From Sphingomonas endolithica (lineage in GTDB: Bacteria; Pseudomonadota; Alphaproteobacteria; Sphingomonadales; Sphingomonadaceae): 64,000 nt of DNA. Shown here in pieces: positions 28,805-38,649 of this stretch (its first letter is position 1; each line of letters starts with the position of its first letter). Below the pieces are notes generated by a model. It did not search any database. It saw only the letters and a list, made by a program, of their open reading frames with translations, and was not told the DNA's origin. The stretch covers positions 3,730,501-3,794,500 of the forward strand of contig NZ_CP103057.1 in assembly GCF_025231525.1 (NCBI RefSeq). The letters are read 5' to 3'. Both the position numbers and the translations under genes were made by a program.

Positions 28805-28910
28805 GTCATCCCGGGCTTGTTCCGGGGCCCACCAAGCTGCTTGCGATGAGCATAGTGCGTCTGGCGCATAGCGTGCGGAACGGTGGACCCCGGAACAAGT
28901 CCGGGGTGAC
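28805..28910. repeat. Intergenic inverted repeat, family B copy 5
   Basis: Left arm GGGCTTGTTCCGGGGCCCACC, right arm GGTGGACCCCGGAACAAGT. It follows the sdhA stop, at the start of the stretch that separates sdhA from sdhB. Confidence 0.8.
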
Positions 28911-28982
28911 GGCGGCGGGGATCCCCGACCGCTTGACAGGCACTGGGTGCGACCCGACATCGTGACCCAAGGGGGCGTGTCG

Positions 28983-29969
28983 ATGCAGTTGTTCCGGCGG
29001 ATCGTGACGGGTGTGGTGGTGGCGGGGATCGCTGCGGTCGGGGCGGCGCAATCGACGTACCAGCCGCCGCAGCATACCGAGGCACCGCCTTTCTACGCCG
29101 AGGTCACGCCCGAGCAATCCGCGCATCTGGCCGATCTCGGCCTTACGTCCGAGCGCGACCGGACGGCCGGCTGGCTGCTGGCCGAGCATCGCCGCATCGA
29201 TCGCGCGCTCGGCGGCCTGCAGCCGCAGCGCAAGGGCGTGGTCGATGCCTATGTGCTCGCGGTCGCGCTCGACAGCGATCCGGTGTTCGGGCGCGAGGCG
29301 CGCGAGGCGGGGCGCGTGTTGTCGGCGCGGTATGATGCCGCCGGTCGGACGATCGTCATGGCGGGGAGCGATGGCAGCGGGGACAGCATGCTGCCGCGCG
29401 GCTCGCCGGACAATATCGCGCTGGCGCTCGCCCGCATCGCCGAGGTGATGGACCGCCGCGAGGATGTGCTGGTGCTCTACACTACCAGCCACGGCGCGCC
29501 GATGGGCATCGTCTATAATGACGGCGATCAGGGCTTCGGGATGATCTCGCCGCGGCGGCTGTGGACGATGCTCGGCGCGCTTGGCATCCAGCGGCGCATG
29601 CTGCTGATCAGCGCCTGCTATGCCGGCGTGTTCGTGCCGCTGCTGGCGAGCGAAGACAGCGTGGTCATCACCGCGGCGGCGGCGGATCGCACCTCGTTCG
29701 GGTGTCAGGCGGATAGCGACTGGACCTTTTTCGGCGATGCGCTGATCAACCATGCGCTGCGCAAGCCGCAGCCGATCGCGGCGGCGGGCGAGGAGGCGGT
29801 GGGGCTGATCACGACGTGGGAGCAGCGCGGCAAACTGGAGCCCTCGCAGCCGCAGGTGTCGATTGGGGCCGGGACTGCTGGCTGGCTGGCGGCGCTCGAT
29901 AAGCGCGGACCGACGGTTGCGAGTGCGCCGGTGGGGCGGCCGGCGGTGTCGTTGCTCGACGGGCAGTAA
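28983..29969 (+). CDS. Exported C13-family (legumain-like) cysteine peptidase
   Basis: Protein of 328 residues with an N-terminal hydrophobic leader (RIVTGVVVAGIAAVGAAQ). The clan CD caspase-like core is clear: catalytic His in LVLYTTSHGAP (H170) and catalytic Cys in LLISACYAGVFVP (C212), each after a hydrophobic strand as in peptidase family C13. It probably acts in the periplasm; its substrate is unknown. ATG 28983 is chosen because GGGGGC sits six bases upstream and the leader begins there. Confidence 0.87.
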   Translation: MQLFRRIVTGVVVAGIAAVGAAQSTYQPPQHTEAPPFYAEVTPEQSAHLADLGLTSERDRTAGWLLAEHRRIDRALGGLQPQRKGVVDAYVLAVALDSDPVFGREAREAGRVLSARYDAAGRTIVMAGSDGSGDSMLPRGSPDNIALALARIAEVMDRREDVLVLYTTSHGAPMGIVYNDGDQGFGMISPRRLWTMLGALGIQRRMLLISACYAGVFVPLLASEDSVVITAAAADRTSFGCQADSDWTFFGDALINHALRKPQPIAAAGEEAVGLITTWEQRGKLEPSQPQVSIGAGTAGWLAALDKRGPTVASAPVGRPAVSLLDGQ

Positions 29970-29984
29970 AGCGGGATCGGGCGG

Positions 29985-30089
29985 TGTTCCCCGGCGCAGG
30001 CGAAGGGCCACGGCGGACAGGTTTTGGTAACTAGGCGCGGCGCACGTTACGTCTGCTCCTCGACTGGGCCCCGGCCTTCGCCGGGGAGC
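29985..30089. repeat. Intergenic inverted repeat, family A copy
   Basis: Left arm TTCCCCGGCGCAGGCGAAGG (diverged), right arm CCCCGGCCTTCGCCGGGGA. It lies between the C13 peptidase and ClpP-like genes. Confidence 0.75.
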
Positions 30090-30158
30090 GGCTGCGCCTG
30101 GAAACGCGCGGCCTGAAAAGGCTCGGAACCTTGGTTCATTTTCAGGGTTCCAGCGCGC

Positions 30159-30722
30159 ATGCCGCAGGAAATCAAATATCCGCTTCTCGCCAAGCCGCAC
30201 ATCCGCCTGTCGGGCACGGTCGATCAGCTCATGTACCAGAACTTCCGCAGCCAGCTCGACGCGTGTCCGCTCGAGGGTACGTTGGTGGTTGCGTTGACAA
30301 CGCTCGGCGGCGATCCGGAAGTCGCGCGCACGATGGCCGACGATATTCGGCTGCTGCAGGAGCATGACGGCCGCGAAATCCTGTTCCTGGGCAAGGTCGC
30401 GGTCTATTCGGCCGGTGCCACGTTCATGGCCGCGTTCCCGGTCGATCGCCGCTTCCTGACGCGTCGGACGCGGTTGATGATCCACGAGCGCAAGATCTCC
30501 AAGCAGATCAACCTGGAAGGGCCGCTGCGCATGATGGTCGCGTCGATCAAGGCGGCGCTGCACGAAGTCGAGCAGTCGATCCTGATCGAGGAGGAGGGCT
30601 TTCGCGATATCGTGCGGGGCAGCAACGTCGATTTCGGCGATCTGCGCGAAAAGGCGCCGGCCAATTGGTATATCGAGGCGGAGGAAGCGCGCGACCTGGG
30701 GTTGGTGCTTGACGTGATCTGA
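30159..30722 (+). CDS. ClpP/crotonase-fold serine protease-like protein
   Basis: Cytoplasmic protein of 187 residues with a ClpP-type fold. The candidate catalytic Ser is S84 in KVAVYSAGATFMAAF and the His is H109 in RLMIHERK, with the usual spacing and strand contexts. IRLSGTVDQLMYQNF and LTTLGGDPEVARTMADDI match the N-terminal ClpP core. It is not the housekeeping ClpP, which lies next to clpX in most genomes, and it lacks the family's classical sequence around the Ser. Substrate and any ATPase partner are unknown. Confidence 0.75.
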   Translation: MPQEIKYPLLAKPHIRLSGTVDQLMYQNFRSQLDACPLEGTLVVALTTLGGDPEVARTMADDIRLLQEHDGREILFLGKVAVYSAGATFMAAFPVDRRFLTRRTRLMIHERKISKQINLEGPLRMMVASIKAALHEVEQSILIEEEGFRDIVRGSNVDFGDLREKAPANWYIEAEEARDLGLVLDVI

Positions 30723-30833
30723 CCGTCCGTGCGCCGTCTGCACGGATCCTGCACCGACATTCCACGCCAACAGCTTTGGCCTTTCGCTCGGCCGCGCCTT
30801 AGCCGATACTCTCCACAACCTTAGGGGAGTATC

Positions 30834-32237
30834 ATGTCCGACCATGTCACCGAACGTCCGCCGGGGCGCAAACTGCTGTTCGCGATCCTGATCGGCGCAT
30901 TGCTCGCGATCCCGCTCTTTGCCGTCTACCTGCTGGTCTATGATCGCCAGTCACAGTCGGAGACGGCGCGATCCTCGATCGTCGAGGGCTGGGGTGGGCC
31001 GCAGACGATCGCCGGGCCGGTGCTGGTCATCCCCTATAGCGAGCAGGTTAGCGAGACGGTGACCGAAAACGGCAAGCAGGTGGTCAAGACCAATATGGTG
31101 TGGCGCGAACTGACCATCGCGCCGGTTTCCGCCGACATCCGATCGGAACTGAAGCCGGAACGCCGCAGCCGCTCGATCTACGATGCGGTGGTGTACGAGG
31201 CGCGCAACACCGGCACTGCGCGCTTCGCCATGCCGGCCGACCTGCAGCGCTTCGGCGTCGGGCTCGATCAACTCACGCTGAACCGGGCCGAGTTGCGCTT
31301 CGGGTTGCGCGATGCGCGCGGCCTGTTCGGTCCGCCGCCCTCGGTGACGATCGACGACCGGCGGCTGGCGCTGCAACCGGGCAAAGGGCCGAGCGAAGTC
31401 GGCGGTTCGGGCTTCTTCACTTGGCTCGATGCCGGCGCGCTGCAGCAGGCGCCGATCGCTGTCAGCTTCGACTATGCCTTTCGCGGCAATGGCTGGCTGT
31501 CGCTGTTGCCCCAAGCGGGGGATACACGCTGGACGGTCAGCTCGACTTGGGCGAGCCCGAGCTTCACCGGCGGCTTCCTGCCAGCTACCCGCCGCGTCGA
31601 CGACAAGGGCTTCAGCGCCACCTGGCGTGTGGGCAATCTCGCGCTCGGTCGCGCCTTGGTCGGTACCGAGCAGGACAAAGCGGAGCAGGCGACGCCGTAC
31701 AATGCCCGCGGTGTCGATTCACTGGCCGCGACGCCTGGCGATTACGAGGCGCGCGTCGATCTCGTTACGCCGGTCGACCTCTACAGCCAGGTCAATCGCA
31801 GCGTGAAATACGGCTTCCTGTTCATCGGCTTTACCTTCGTTGCGTTCCTGATGTTCGACGTGATCGGCGGCGTGCGCGTGACGGCGGTGGAATATTTGCT
31901 GGTCGGCGCCGGACTGGTGTTGTTCTTCGTGCTGTTGCTGGCCTTTGCCGAGGTGACCGGCTTCACGCCGGCTTATTGCCTGGCGGCAGCGGCAATCATC
32001 GGCTTGCTGACGGCCTATTCGTCCGCGGTGCTCGGCAGCTGGCGGCGGGCGACCTATATCGCGGGGCTGCTCACCGCCTTGTACGGAGTGCTCTATGTGC
32101 TGCTCAGCCTGGAGGCCTATTCGTTGCTGATCGGATCGTTGCTGCTGTTCGCGGCGCTGGCGGCGGTGATGTATCTTACCCGGGGGCTCGATTGGGGCGG
32201 CCGGGTGCCGCCGACCGAGCATCCTTTTACGAGCTGA
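30834..32237 (+). CDS. creD: Inner membrane protein CreD
   Basis: Inner membrane protein of 467 residues of the CreD (cell envelope integrity) family. One N-terminal helix (LLFAILIGALLAIPLFAVYL) is followed by a periplasmic domain starting SSIVEGWGGPQTIAGPVLVIP, then FGLRDARGLFGPP, and a C-terminal bundle of about five helices starting at NRSVKYGFLFIGFTFVAF. In E. coli creD is induced by the CreBC two-component system; no creBC genes are present here. A stem-loop follows the stop. Confidence 0.93.
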   Translation: MSDHVTERPPGRKLLFAILIGALLAIPLFAVYLLVYDRQSQSETARSSIVEGWGGPQTIAGPVLVIPYSEQVSETVTENGKQVVKTNMVWRELTIAPVSADIRSELKPERRSRSIYDAVVYEARNTGTARFAMPADLQRFGVGLDQLTLNRAELRFGLRDARGLFGPPPSVTIDDRRLALQPGKGPSEVGGSGFFTWLDAGALQQAPIAVSFDYAFRGNGWLSLLPQAGDTRWTVSSTWASPSFTGGFLPATRRVDDKGFSATWRVGNLALGRALVGTEQDKAEQATPYNARGVDSLAATPGDYEARVDLVTPVDLYSQVNRSVKYGFLFIGFTFVAFLMFDVIGGVRVTAVEYLLVGAGLVLFFVLLLAFAEVTGFTPAYCLAAAAIIGLLTAYSSAVLGSWRRATYIAGLLTALYGVLYVLLSLEAYSLLIGSLLLFAALAAVMYLTRGLDWGGRVPPTEHPFTS

Positions 32238-32248
32238 TCCCTGCGGGG

Positions 32249-32278
32249 CCGCCCGGTCTTCTCGCGGAGACCGGGCGG
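32249..32278 (+). terminator. Stem-loop after creD
   Basis: Perfect 11-base-pair stem CCGCCCGGTCT/AGACCGGGCGG with an eight-base loop, 11 bases after the creD stop, followed by AATAAAT. Probable transcription terminator, though the T run is weak. Confidence 0.65.
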
Positions 32279-32343
32279 AATAAATGATGCTAAAATGAAT
32301 CAAGTAACGCAACGTACCGCGCGTTCGCGCGCTATCATGGCCG

Positions 32344-32586
32344 ATGGCTAGACTGTTTTTCGAGCTGAACGAGTGCGGGACCGTGACCGGCGATGTCGAG
32401 GGGCAGGAGGTGGCCGATCTCGATGCCGCCCGGGCGAAGGCCATCGCGGCAGCACGCGATATCATGGCCGCCGAGGTACTCAGCGGCAAGCTGTGCCTCA
32501 GCTGCAATATCCGGGTGACCGATCGCGATGGCGAGACGTTGCTGTTGATCCCGTTCAAGGATGCGGTGACGGTTTCGGGTATGTAG
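32344..32586 (+). CDS. DUF6894 family small protein
   Basis: Protein of 80 residues starting MARLFFELNECGTVTGDVEG and continuing with AARAKAIAAARDIMAAEVLSGKL, RVTDRDGETLLLIPFKDAV. This pattern matches the DUF6894 family, common in Sphingomonadales and rhizobia and of unknown function. It has its own short leader after the creD stem-loop and ends before a strong palindrome shared with the convergent SDR gene. Confidence 0.82.
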   Translation: MARLFFELNECGTVTGDVEGQEVADLDAARAKAIAAARDIMAAEVLSGKLCLSCNIRVTDRDGETLLLIPFKDAVTVSGM

Positions 32587-32711
32587 GCGGCAGGTCGCCG
32601 GTAGTTGGTTGGCGGCGTTCGACTGGGTGGGGCAGCTGCGTAGCGCGTGGCGCATAAGCGAGAATAGACGGGTGACCGCGGGTGCTGCAAACCCACCGTC
32701 AGCCAGGTTTG

Positions 32712-32748
32712 CCGAGCAGTCGCTTGGGAATCCCAAGCGACTGCTCGG
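32712..32748. terminator. Perfect palindrome between convergent genes
   Basis: Perfect 17-base-pair stem CCGAGCAGTCGCTTGGG/CCCAAGCGACTGCTCGG with loop AAT, placed between the DUF6894 gene (plus strand) and the SDR gene (minus strand, stop 10 bases away). It likely works as a bidirectional transcription end point. Confidence 0.65.
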
Positions 32749-32757
32749 TTGCGGCAA

Positions 32758-33507
32758 TTATATCGACATGCCGCCGTCGATGTCGATCGTGGAGCCAGTG
32801 ATGAACGACGATTCGTCGCTCGCCAGGAATGCGGTCAGCGCGGCCACTTCCTTTGCCTCGCCGTAGCGGCCGAGCGGGATCGTCGGCACCAACATCTCGG
32901 CGTAAGGGCCGTCGAGCGGGTTCATGTCGGTGGCAATCGGGCCGGGCTGCACGACGTTGACCAGGATCTTGCGGGGTGCCAGGTCGCGCGCCCAGCCGAG
33001 CGCCAGCCCGGTCACCGCCGCCTTGGTCGCGCTATAGGTCGCCGAGCCGGGGAACGGCGCGGTGTGGCCGCTGATGCTGCCGATGATGATGATGCGTCCC
33101 CCATCCGGCATGTGCGGCAGTGCGGCGATCGTGCCCGAATGAACGCCCTCCACGTTCAGCGCGAGCTGTCGGCGCAGATTGTCGGGCGTATCCTCGCTGA
33201 CCGGCGTGAAGATGCCGAAGCCGGCATTGTGCACCACGATATCGATTCCGCCGAGGACCTTCGCCGCTGCATCGAATGCCGCGGTCTGGGCGACCGGATC
33301 GGCACCGTCGGCCTGGATCGCTTCGCCCTTGCGCCCGCTTGCGCGGATCGCATCGACCACGCTCTGCGCCGCATCGGCGGCGGCGGCATAGGTGATCACG
33401 ACATCGGCGCCGTCGGCCGCCAGCCGCGTGGCGATCGCGGCGCCGATGCCGCGCGAGCCGCCGGTTACCAGCGCGCGCTTGCCCGATAATCTCCCTGTGT
33501 CAGTCAT
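32758..33507 (-). CDS. Short-chain dehydrogenase/reductase divergent from ArsR regulator
   Basis: Classical SDR of 249 residues: cofactor loop VTGGSRGIGAAIATRLAADG, VHNAGFGIF, Ser in IGSISGHTAPFPG, YSATKAAVTGLALGWARD with catalytic Tyr and Lys, and ending GSTIDIDGGMSI. ATG 33507 is preferred over the GTG three codons earlier because GGAG lies eight bases upstream. It is divergent from an ArsR-type regulator and is its most likely target. The substrate is unknown. Confidence 0.9.
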   Translation of the reverse strand: MTDTGRLSGKRALVTGGSRGIGAAIATRLAADGADVVITYAAAADAAQSVVDAIRASGRKGEAIQADGADPVAQTAAFDAAAKVLGGIDIVVHNAGFGIFTPVSEDTPDNLRRQLALNVEGVHSGTIAALPHMPDGGRIIIIGSISGHTAPFPGSATYSATKAAVTGLALGWARDLAPRKILVNVVQPGPIATDMNPLDGPYAEMLVPTIPLGRYGEAKEVAALTAFLASDESSFITGSTIDIDGGMSI

Positions 33508-33582
33508 TGTCGTCACTCCGTCTGCCCGCGGCCACGCATCGTGCGCTGTCGGCAGAAAGCCATCTGGGAAGCTGCTTCCAAC

Positions 33583-33609
33583 AGTTCAATAATACCGAAC
33601 TATTAAACT
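33583..33609. promoter_or_regulatory. Candidate ArsR operator between SDR and regulator
   Basis: Inverted repeat AGTTCAATA-N9-TATTAAACT, one mismatch, in an AT-rich patch midway between two divergent genes, 17 bases upstream of the regulator start. Size and position suit an ArsR-family dimer repressing both directions. Confidence 0.55.
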
Positions 33610-33626
33610 GAGGAGCCTGCCCCTAT

Positions 33627-33947
33627 ATGACTGTAATGGCGAGCTTCGTTCATCCCAATCTTGCCGATGTCAGCCTGGCCGCGGCGCTCCACGCGCTATC
33701 CGATCCGGTGCGGCTGATCATGGTCGCCAAGCTCGATCTGGGGCACGATCTCAACTGCACCGCGGCGAGCCCGTGCGAGCCTGTGCCCAAAAGCACCATC
33801 TCCAACCATTTCAGGATCTTGCGCAATGCCGGGCTGGTCGAGACGAAATCGGCCGGGCGCGAGATGATCAACACGCTGCGCCGCGCGCAGTTCGACGCGC
33901 GCTTTCCCGGCCTGCTCGACAGCGTATTGGCCAATCGCCCGGCATAA
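33627..33947 (+). CDS. ArsR-family winged-helix transcription regulator
   Basis: Regulator of 106 residues. The winged helix is visible as ALSDPVRLIMVAKL, then the recognition helix KSTISNHFRILRNAGLVETK and wing SAGREMINTLRR. Two Cys residues (C44 and C50, in LNCTAASPC) just before the recognition helix could sense thiol-reactive compounds, but the metal-binding ELCVC-type motif of ArsR itself is absent. Likely represses its own gene and the divergent SDR through the palindrome at 33583-33609. Confidence 0.88.
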   Translation: MTVMASFVHPNLADVSLAAALHALSDPVRLIMVAKLDLGHDLNCTAASPCEPVPKSTISNHFRILRNAGLVETKSAGREMINTLRRAQFDARFPGLLDSVLANRPA

Positions 33948-34037
33948 CATGGCCTGGAAGGGTGGTCAGGGGTTGCGCTGAAGGGGCTGGAGGCATAGCT
34001 GCACCTGCGTACATATTCGCCGCAGGAACCGCAGAGC

Positions 34038-34823
34038 ATGGCCGAATTCTCGTTGCCCAAGAACAGTGTCGTGACGAAGAAGGGCAAGGTCCACAAGGCC
34101 GACGCGGACGCGAAACGCGTGAAGAACTTCAAGGTCTATCGCTACGATCCCGATACGGCCGAGAACCCGCGCTACGACACGTTCGAGATCGATCAGGATT
34201 CGTGCGGGCCGATGGTGCTCGATGCGCTGATCAAGATGAAGTCGGAGCAGGATAGCTCGCTGACCTTCCGCCGCTCGTGCCGTGAGGGCATCTGCGGGTC
34301 GTGCTCGATGAACATCGACGGCCGCAATGGCCTGGCCTGCACCACCGCGATCGACGACGTCAAGGGTGACATCACCATCACGCCACTGCCGCACATGGAA
34401 GTGATCAAGGACCTCGTCCCCGATTTCTCGCTGTTCTACGCGCAATATGCCTCGATCAAGCCGTGGCTGCAGACCGTCACCCCGCCGCCATCGGGCAAGG
34501 AGCGACTGCAGACGCCGGAACAGCGCGAGCAGCTGGACGGGCTGTACGAGTGCATCCTGTGCGCATGCTGCTCGACATCGTGCCCGAGCTATTGGTGGAA
34601 CAGCGACAAGTTCCTGGGGCCGGCGATCCTGTTGCAGGCCTATCGCTGGCTTGCCGACAGCCGCGACGAGATGACCGGCGAGCGGCTCGACGAACTGGAG
34701 GATCCGTTCCGCCTGTATCGTTGCCACACGATCATGAACTGCGCCAATGTCTGCCCCAAGGGGCTCAACCCGGCCAAGGCGATCGCCGAGATCAAGAAGA
34801 TGGAAGTCGAACGCCTGGTTTGA
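34038..34823 (+). CDS. sdhB: Succinate dehydrogenase iron-sulfur subunit
   Basis: Electron-transfer subunit of complex II, 261 residues, carrying three clusters. Ligand motifs are [22 protein letters not shown]'s Cys residues for [2Fe-2S] (residues about 81-102), [11 protein letters not shown] for [4Fe-4S], and [17 protein letters not shown] for [3Fe-4S] and the remaining ligands. It is complete but lies 5.3 kb away from sdhCDA, behind six unrelated genes, and so must have its own promoter in the 90 bases after the arsR-like gene. Confidence 0.97.
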   Translation: MAEFSLPKNSVVTKKGKVHKADADAKRVKNFKVYRYDPDTAENPRYDTFEIDQDSCGPMVLDALIKMKSEQDSSLTFRRSCREGICGSCSMNIDGRNGLACTTAIDDVKGDITITPLPHMEVIKDLVPDFSLFYAQYASIKPWLQTVTPPPSGKERLQTPEQREQLDGLYECILCACCSTSCPSYWWNSDKFLGPAILLQAYRWLADSRDEMTGERLDELEDPFRLYRCHTIMNCANVCPKGLNPAKAIAEIKKMEVERLV

Positions 34824-35030
34824 CCTTCCGTGCCGCTCGATCCCTGTTCGTCACCGCGGAACCAGCGTGGGGTGCCGGGCGATCCGGGGCGGCGCTGCCG
34901 ATGAACGGATGATCCGGGAGGCGCGGGTCGCGGTGTCGGTGGACGCCGGCCGTGTCGGCATGATGCCGCATTCACTCTCCTGTCCCTTGGCGGGAGGGGC
35001 GCCGAAGCCCATGGGCAGGAAGACATACCC

Positions 35031-37204
<2,174 letters not shown>

Positions 37205-37210
37205 GCGGCA

Positions 37211-37269
37211 TTGTGCTCCTGCGAAGGCAGGAGCCCAGTCTGGGCCCCCGCCTTCGCGGGGGCACAAGG
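37211..37269. repeat. Compact intergenic inverted repeat, family A
   Basis: Arms TGCTCCTGCGAAGGCAGGAG and CCCCCGCCTTCGCGGGGGCA, almost back to back. It lies between mdh and the GIY-YIG gene. Confidence 0.75.
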
Positions 37270-37277
37270 ACCGGGCG

Positions 37278-37574
37278 ATGCGCGAGGAACGGGCAGGGTA
37301 CGTTTACATTATGGCCAGTGCCCGAAACGGCACGATCTACATCGGAGTGACGTCGAACCTTCCCGCCAGAGCGTACCAACATCGCAACGGCATGGTCGAC
37401 GGGTTTACGAAGAAATACGGTTGCAAGACGCTGGTATGGTACGAGGCGCATGACACGATCGATGGCGCCCGGCTCCGCGAACTGCAGCTAAAGAAATGGA
37501 ATCGGCTTTGGAAGCTGACGGAAATTGAAAAGATGAATCCGGACTGGGACGATCTGTTCGAGTCTTTGTTTTAG
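37278..37574 (+). CDS. Small GIY-YIG nuclease-domain protein
   Basis: Protein of 98 residues consisting of one GIY-YIG domain. The two signature strands read YVYIMAS and IYIGVT; a catalytic Arg (R31 in LPARAYQH), the His next to it and the Glu of LRELQLKKW are in place, so the active site looks intact. Small stand-alone members of this family are common in alphaproteobacteria and poorly characterised. It sits among repeats between mdh and sucD, where sucC is often found, and its base composition is less GC-rich than its neighbours. Confidence 0.88.
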   Translation: MREERAGYVYIMASARNGTIYIGVTSNLPARAYQHRNGMVDGFTKKYGCKTLVWYEAHDTIDGARLRELQLKKWNRLWKLTEIEKMNPDWDDLFESLF

Positions 37575-37576
37575 GT

Positions 37577-37604
37577 CTGGACCCCCGCCTTCGCGGGGGA
37601 ACAA
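37577..37604. repeat. Half repeat element, family A
   Basis: Single hairpin ACCCCCGCCTTCGCGGGGGA right after the GIY-YIG stop; with 37211-37269 it brackets that gene. Confidence 0.7.
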
Positions 37605-37619
37605 AAGTTTGGAGCTGGC

Positions 37620-38504
37620 ATGAGCATCCTCGTCGACAAGAACACCAAGGTCATCACGCAAGGGATGACCGGCAAGACCGGCAGCTTCCATACCGAGGCG
37701 GCGCTCGCTTACGGCACGCAGATGGTCGGCGGCGTGACGCCGGGCAAGGGCGGCACGACGCATCTCGGCCTGCCGAACTTCGACACCGTGGCCGAAGCGG
37801 TCCACGCCACCGGCGCGACGGCATCGGTGATCTATGTGCCGCCACCCTTCGCGGCGGATTCGATCCTCGAGGCGATCGATGCCGAGATCCCGCTGATCGT
37901 GTGCATCACCGAGGGCGTTCCCGTGCTCGACATGGTCAAGGTCAAGCGCTCGCTCAGCGGCTCCAAGTCGCGGCTGATCGGGCCGAACTGCCCGGGTGTG
38001 CTGACGCCGAACGAATGCAAGATCGGCATCATGCCCGGCAGCATCTTCAAGCAGGGCTCGGTCGGTGTTGTTTCGCGCTCCGGCACGCTTACCTATGAAG
38101 CCGTGTTCCAGACCTCCAATGCAGGCCTTGGCCAGACCACCGCGGTCGGCATCGGCGGTGATCCGGTGAACGGCACGAACTTCATCGACGTGCTCGAGCT
38201 GTTCCTGGCCGATGACGCGACCAAGTCGATCATCATGATCGGCGAGATCGGTGGTTCCGCCGAGGAAGAAGCCGCGCAGTTCCTGCGTGACGAAGCCAAG
38301 CGCGGCCGCAGCAAGCCGATGGCGGGCTTCATCGCGGGCCGCACGGCGCCTCCGGGCCGCCGCATGGGCCATGCCGGGGCGATCGTCTCGGGCGGCCAGG
38401 GCGGTGCGGAAGACAAGATCGCGGCGATGGAAGCGGCGGGCATTCGCGTGGCGGACTCGCCCAGCGAACTCGGCACGACCTTGCTGGCGGTATTGAACGG
38501 TTGA
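37620..38504 (+). CDS. sucD: Succinyl-CoA synthetase alpha subunit
   Basis: Alpha subunit of the enzyme that converts succinyl-CoA to succinate with nucleoside triphosphate formation. The 294-residue protein has the CoA-binding N-terminus [33 protein letters not shown], the family segment [18 protein letters not shown] and the phosphohistidine site [14 protein letters not shown]. The beta subunit gene sucC is not present in the window. It is followed by a repeat and then sucA. Confidence 0.96.
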   Translation: MSILVDKNTKVITQGMTGKTGSFHTEAALAYGTQMVGGVTPGKGGTTHLGLPNFDTVAEAVHATGATASVIYVPPPFAADSILEAIDAEIPLIVCITEGVPVLDMVKVKRSLSGSKSRLIGPNCPGVLTPNECKIGIMPGSIFKQGSVGVVSRSGTLTYEAVFQTSNAGLGQTTAVGIGGDPVNGTNFIDVLELFLADDATKSIIMIGEIGGSAEEEAAQFLRDEAKRGRSKPMAGFIAGRTAPPGRRMGHAGAIVSGGQGGAEDKIAAMEAAGIRVADSPSELGTTLLAVLNG

Positions 38505-38508
38505 TCTA

Positions 38509-38632
38509 ACCCTTCTCCTCTTGGGAGAAGGTGGCGCCCAGGCGCTGGATGAGGGTGACGAGACGCTACCGTCGCCCTCATCACCCCACCCGTTTCGCGG
38601 GCGGGATCCTCCCTCTCCTAGTTGGAGCGGGA
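38509..38632. repeat. Intergenic repeat with hairpin arms, family E
   Basis: Begins AACCCTTCTCCTCTTGGGAG and ends CCTCTCCTAGTTGGAGCGGG; inner arms GATGAGGGTGACGAG and CGCCCTCATCACCC are inverted. Unlike families A-D; it lies between sucD and sucA. Confidence 0.65.
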
Positions 38633-38649
38633 CAGTAGAGGTGAGTGAC

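Noticed and set aside
26989..29085. Minus-strand reading frame of about 700 codons opposite sdhA
   Set aside because: Mirror of sdhA codon structure, His/Arg-rich and without domains.
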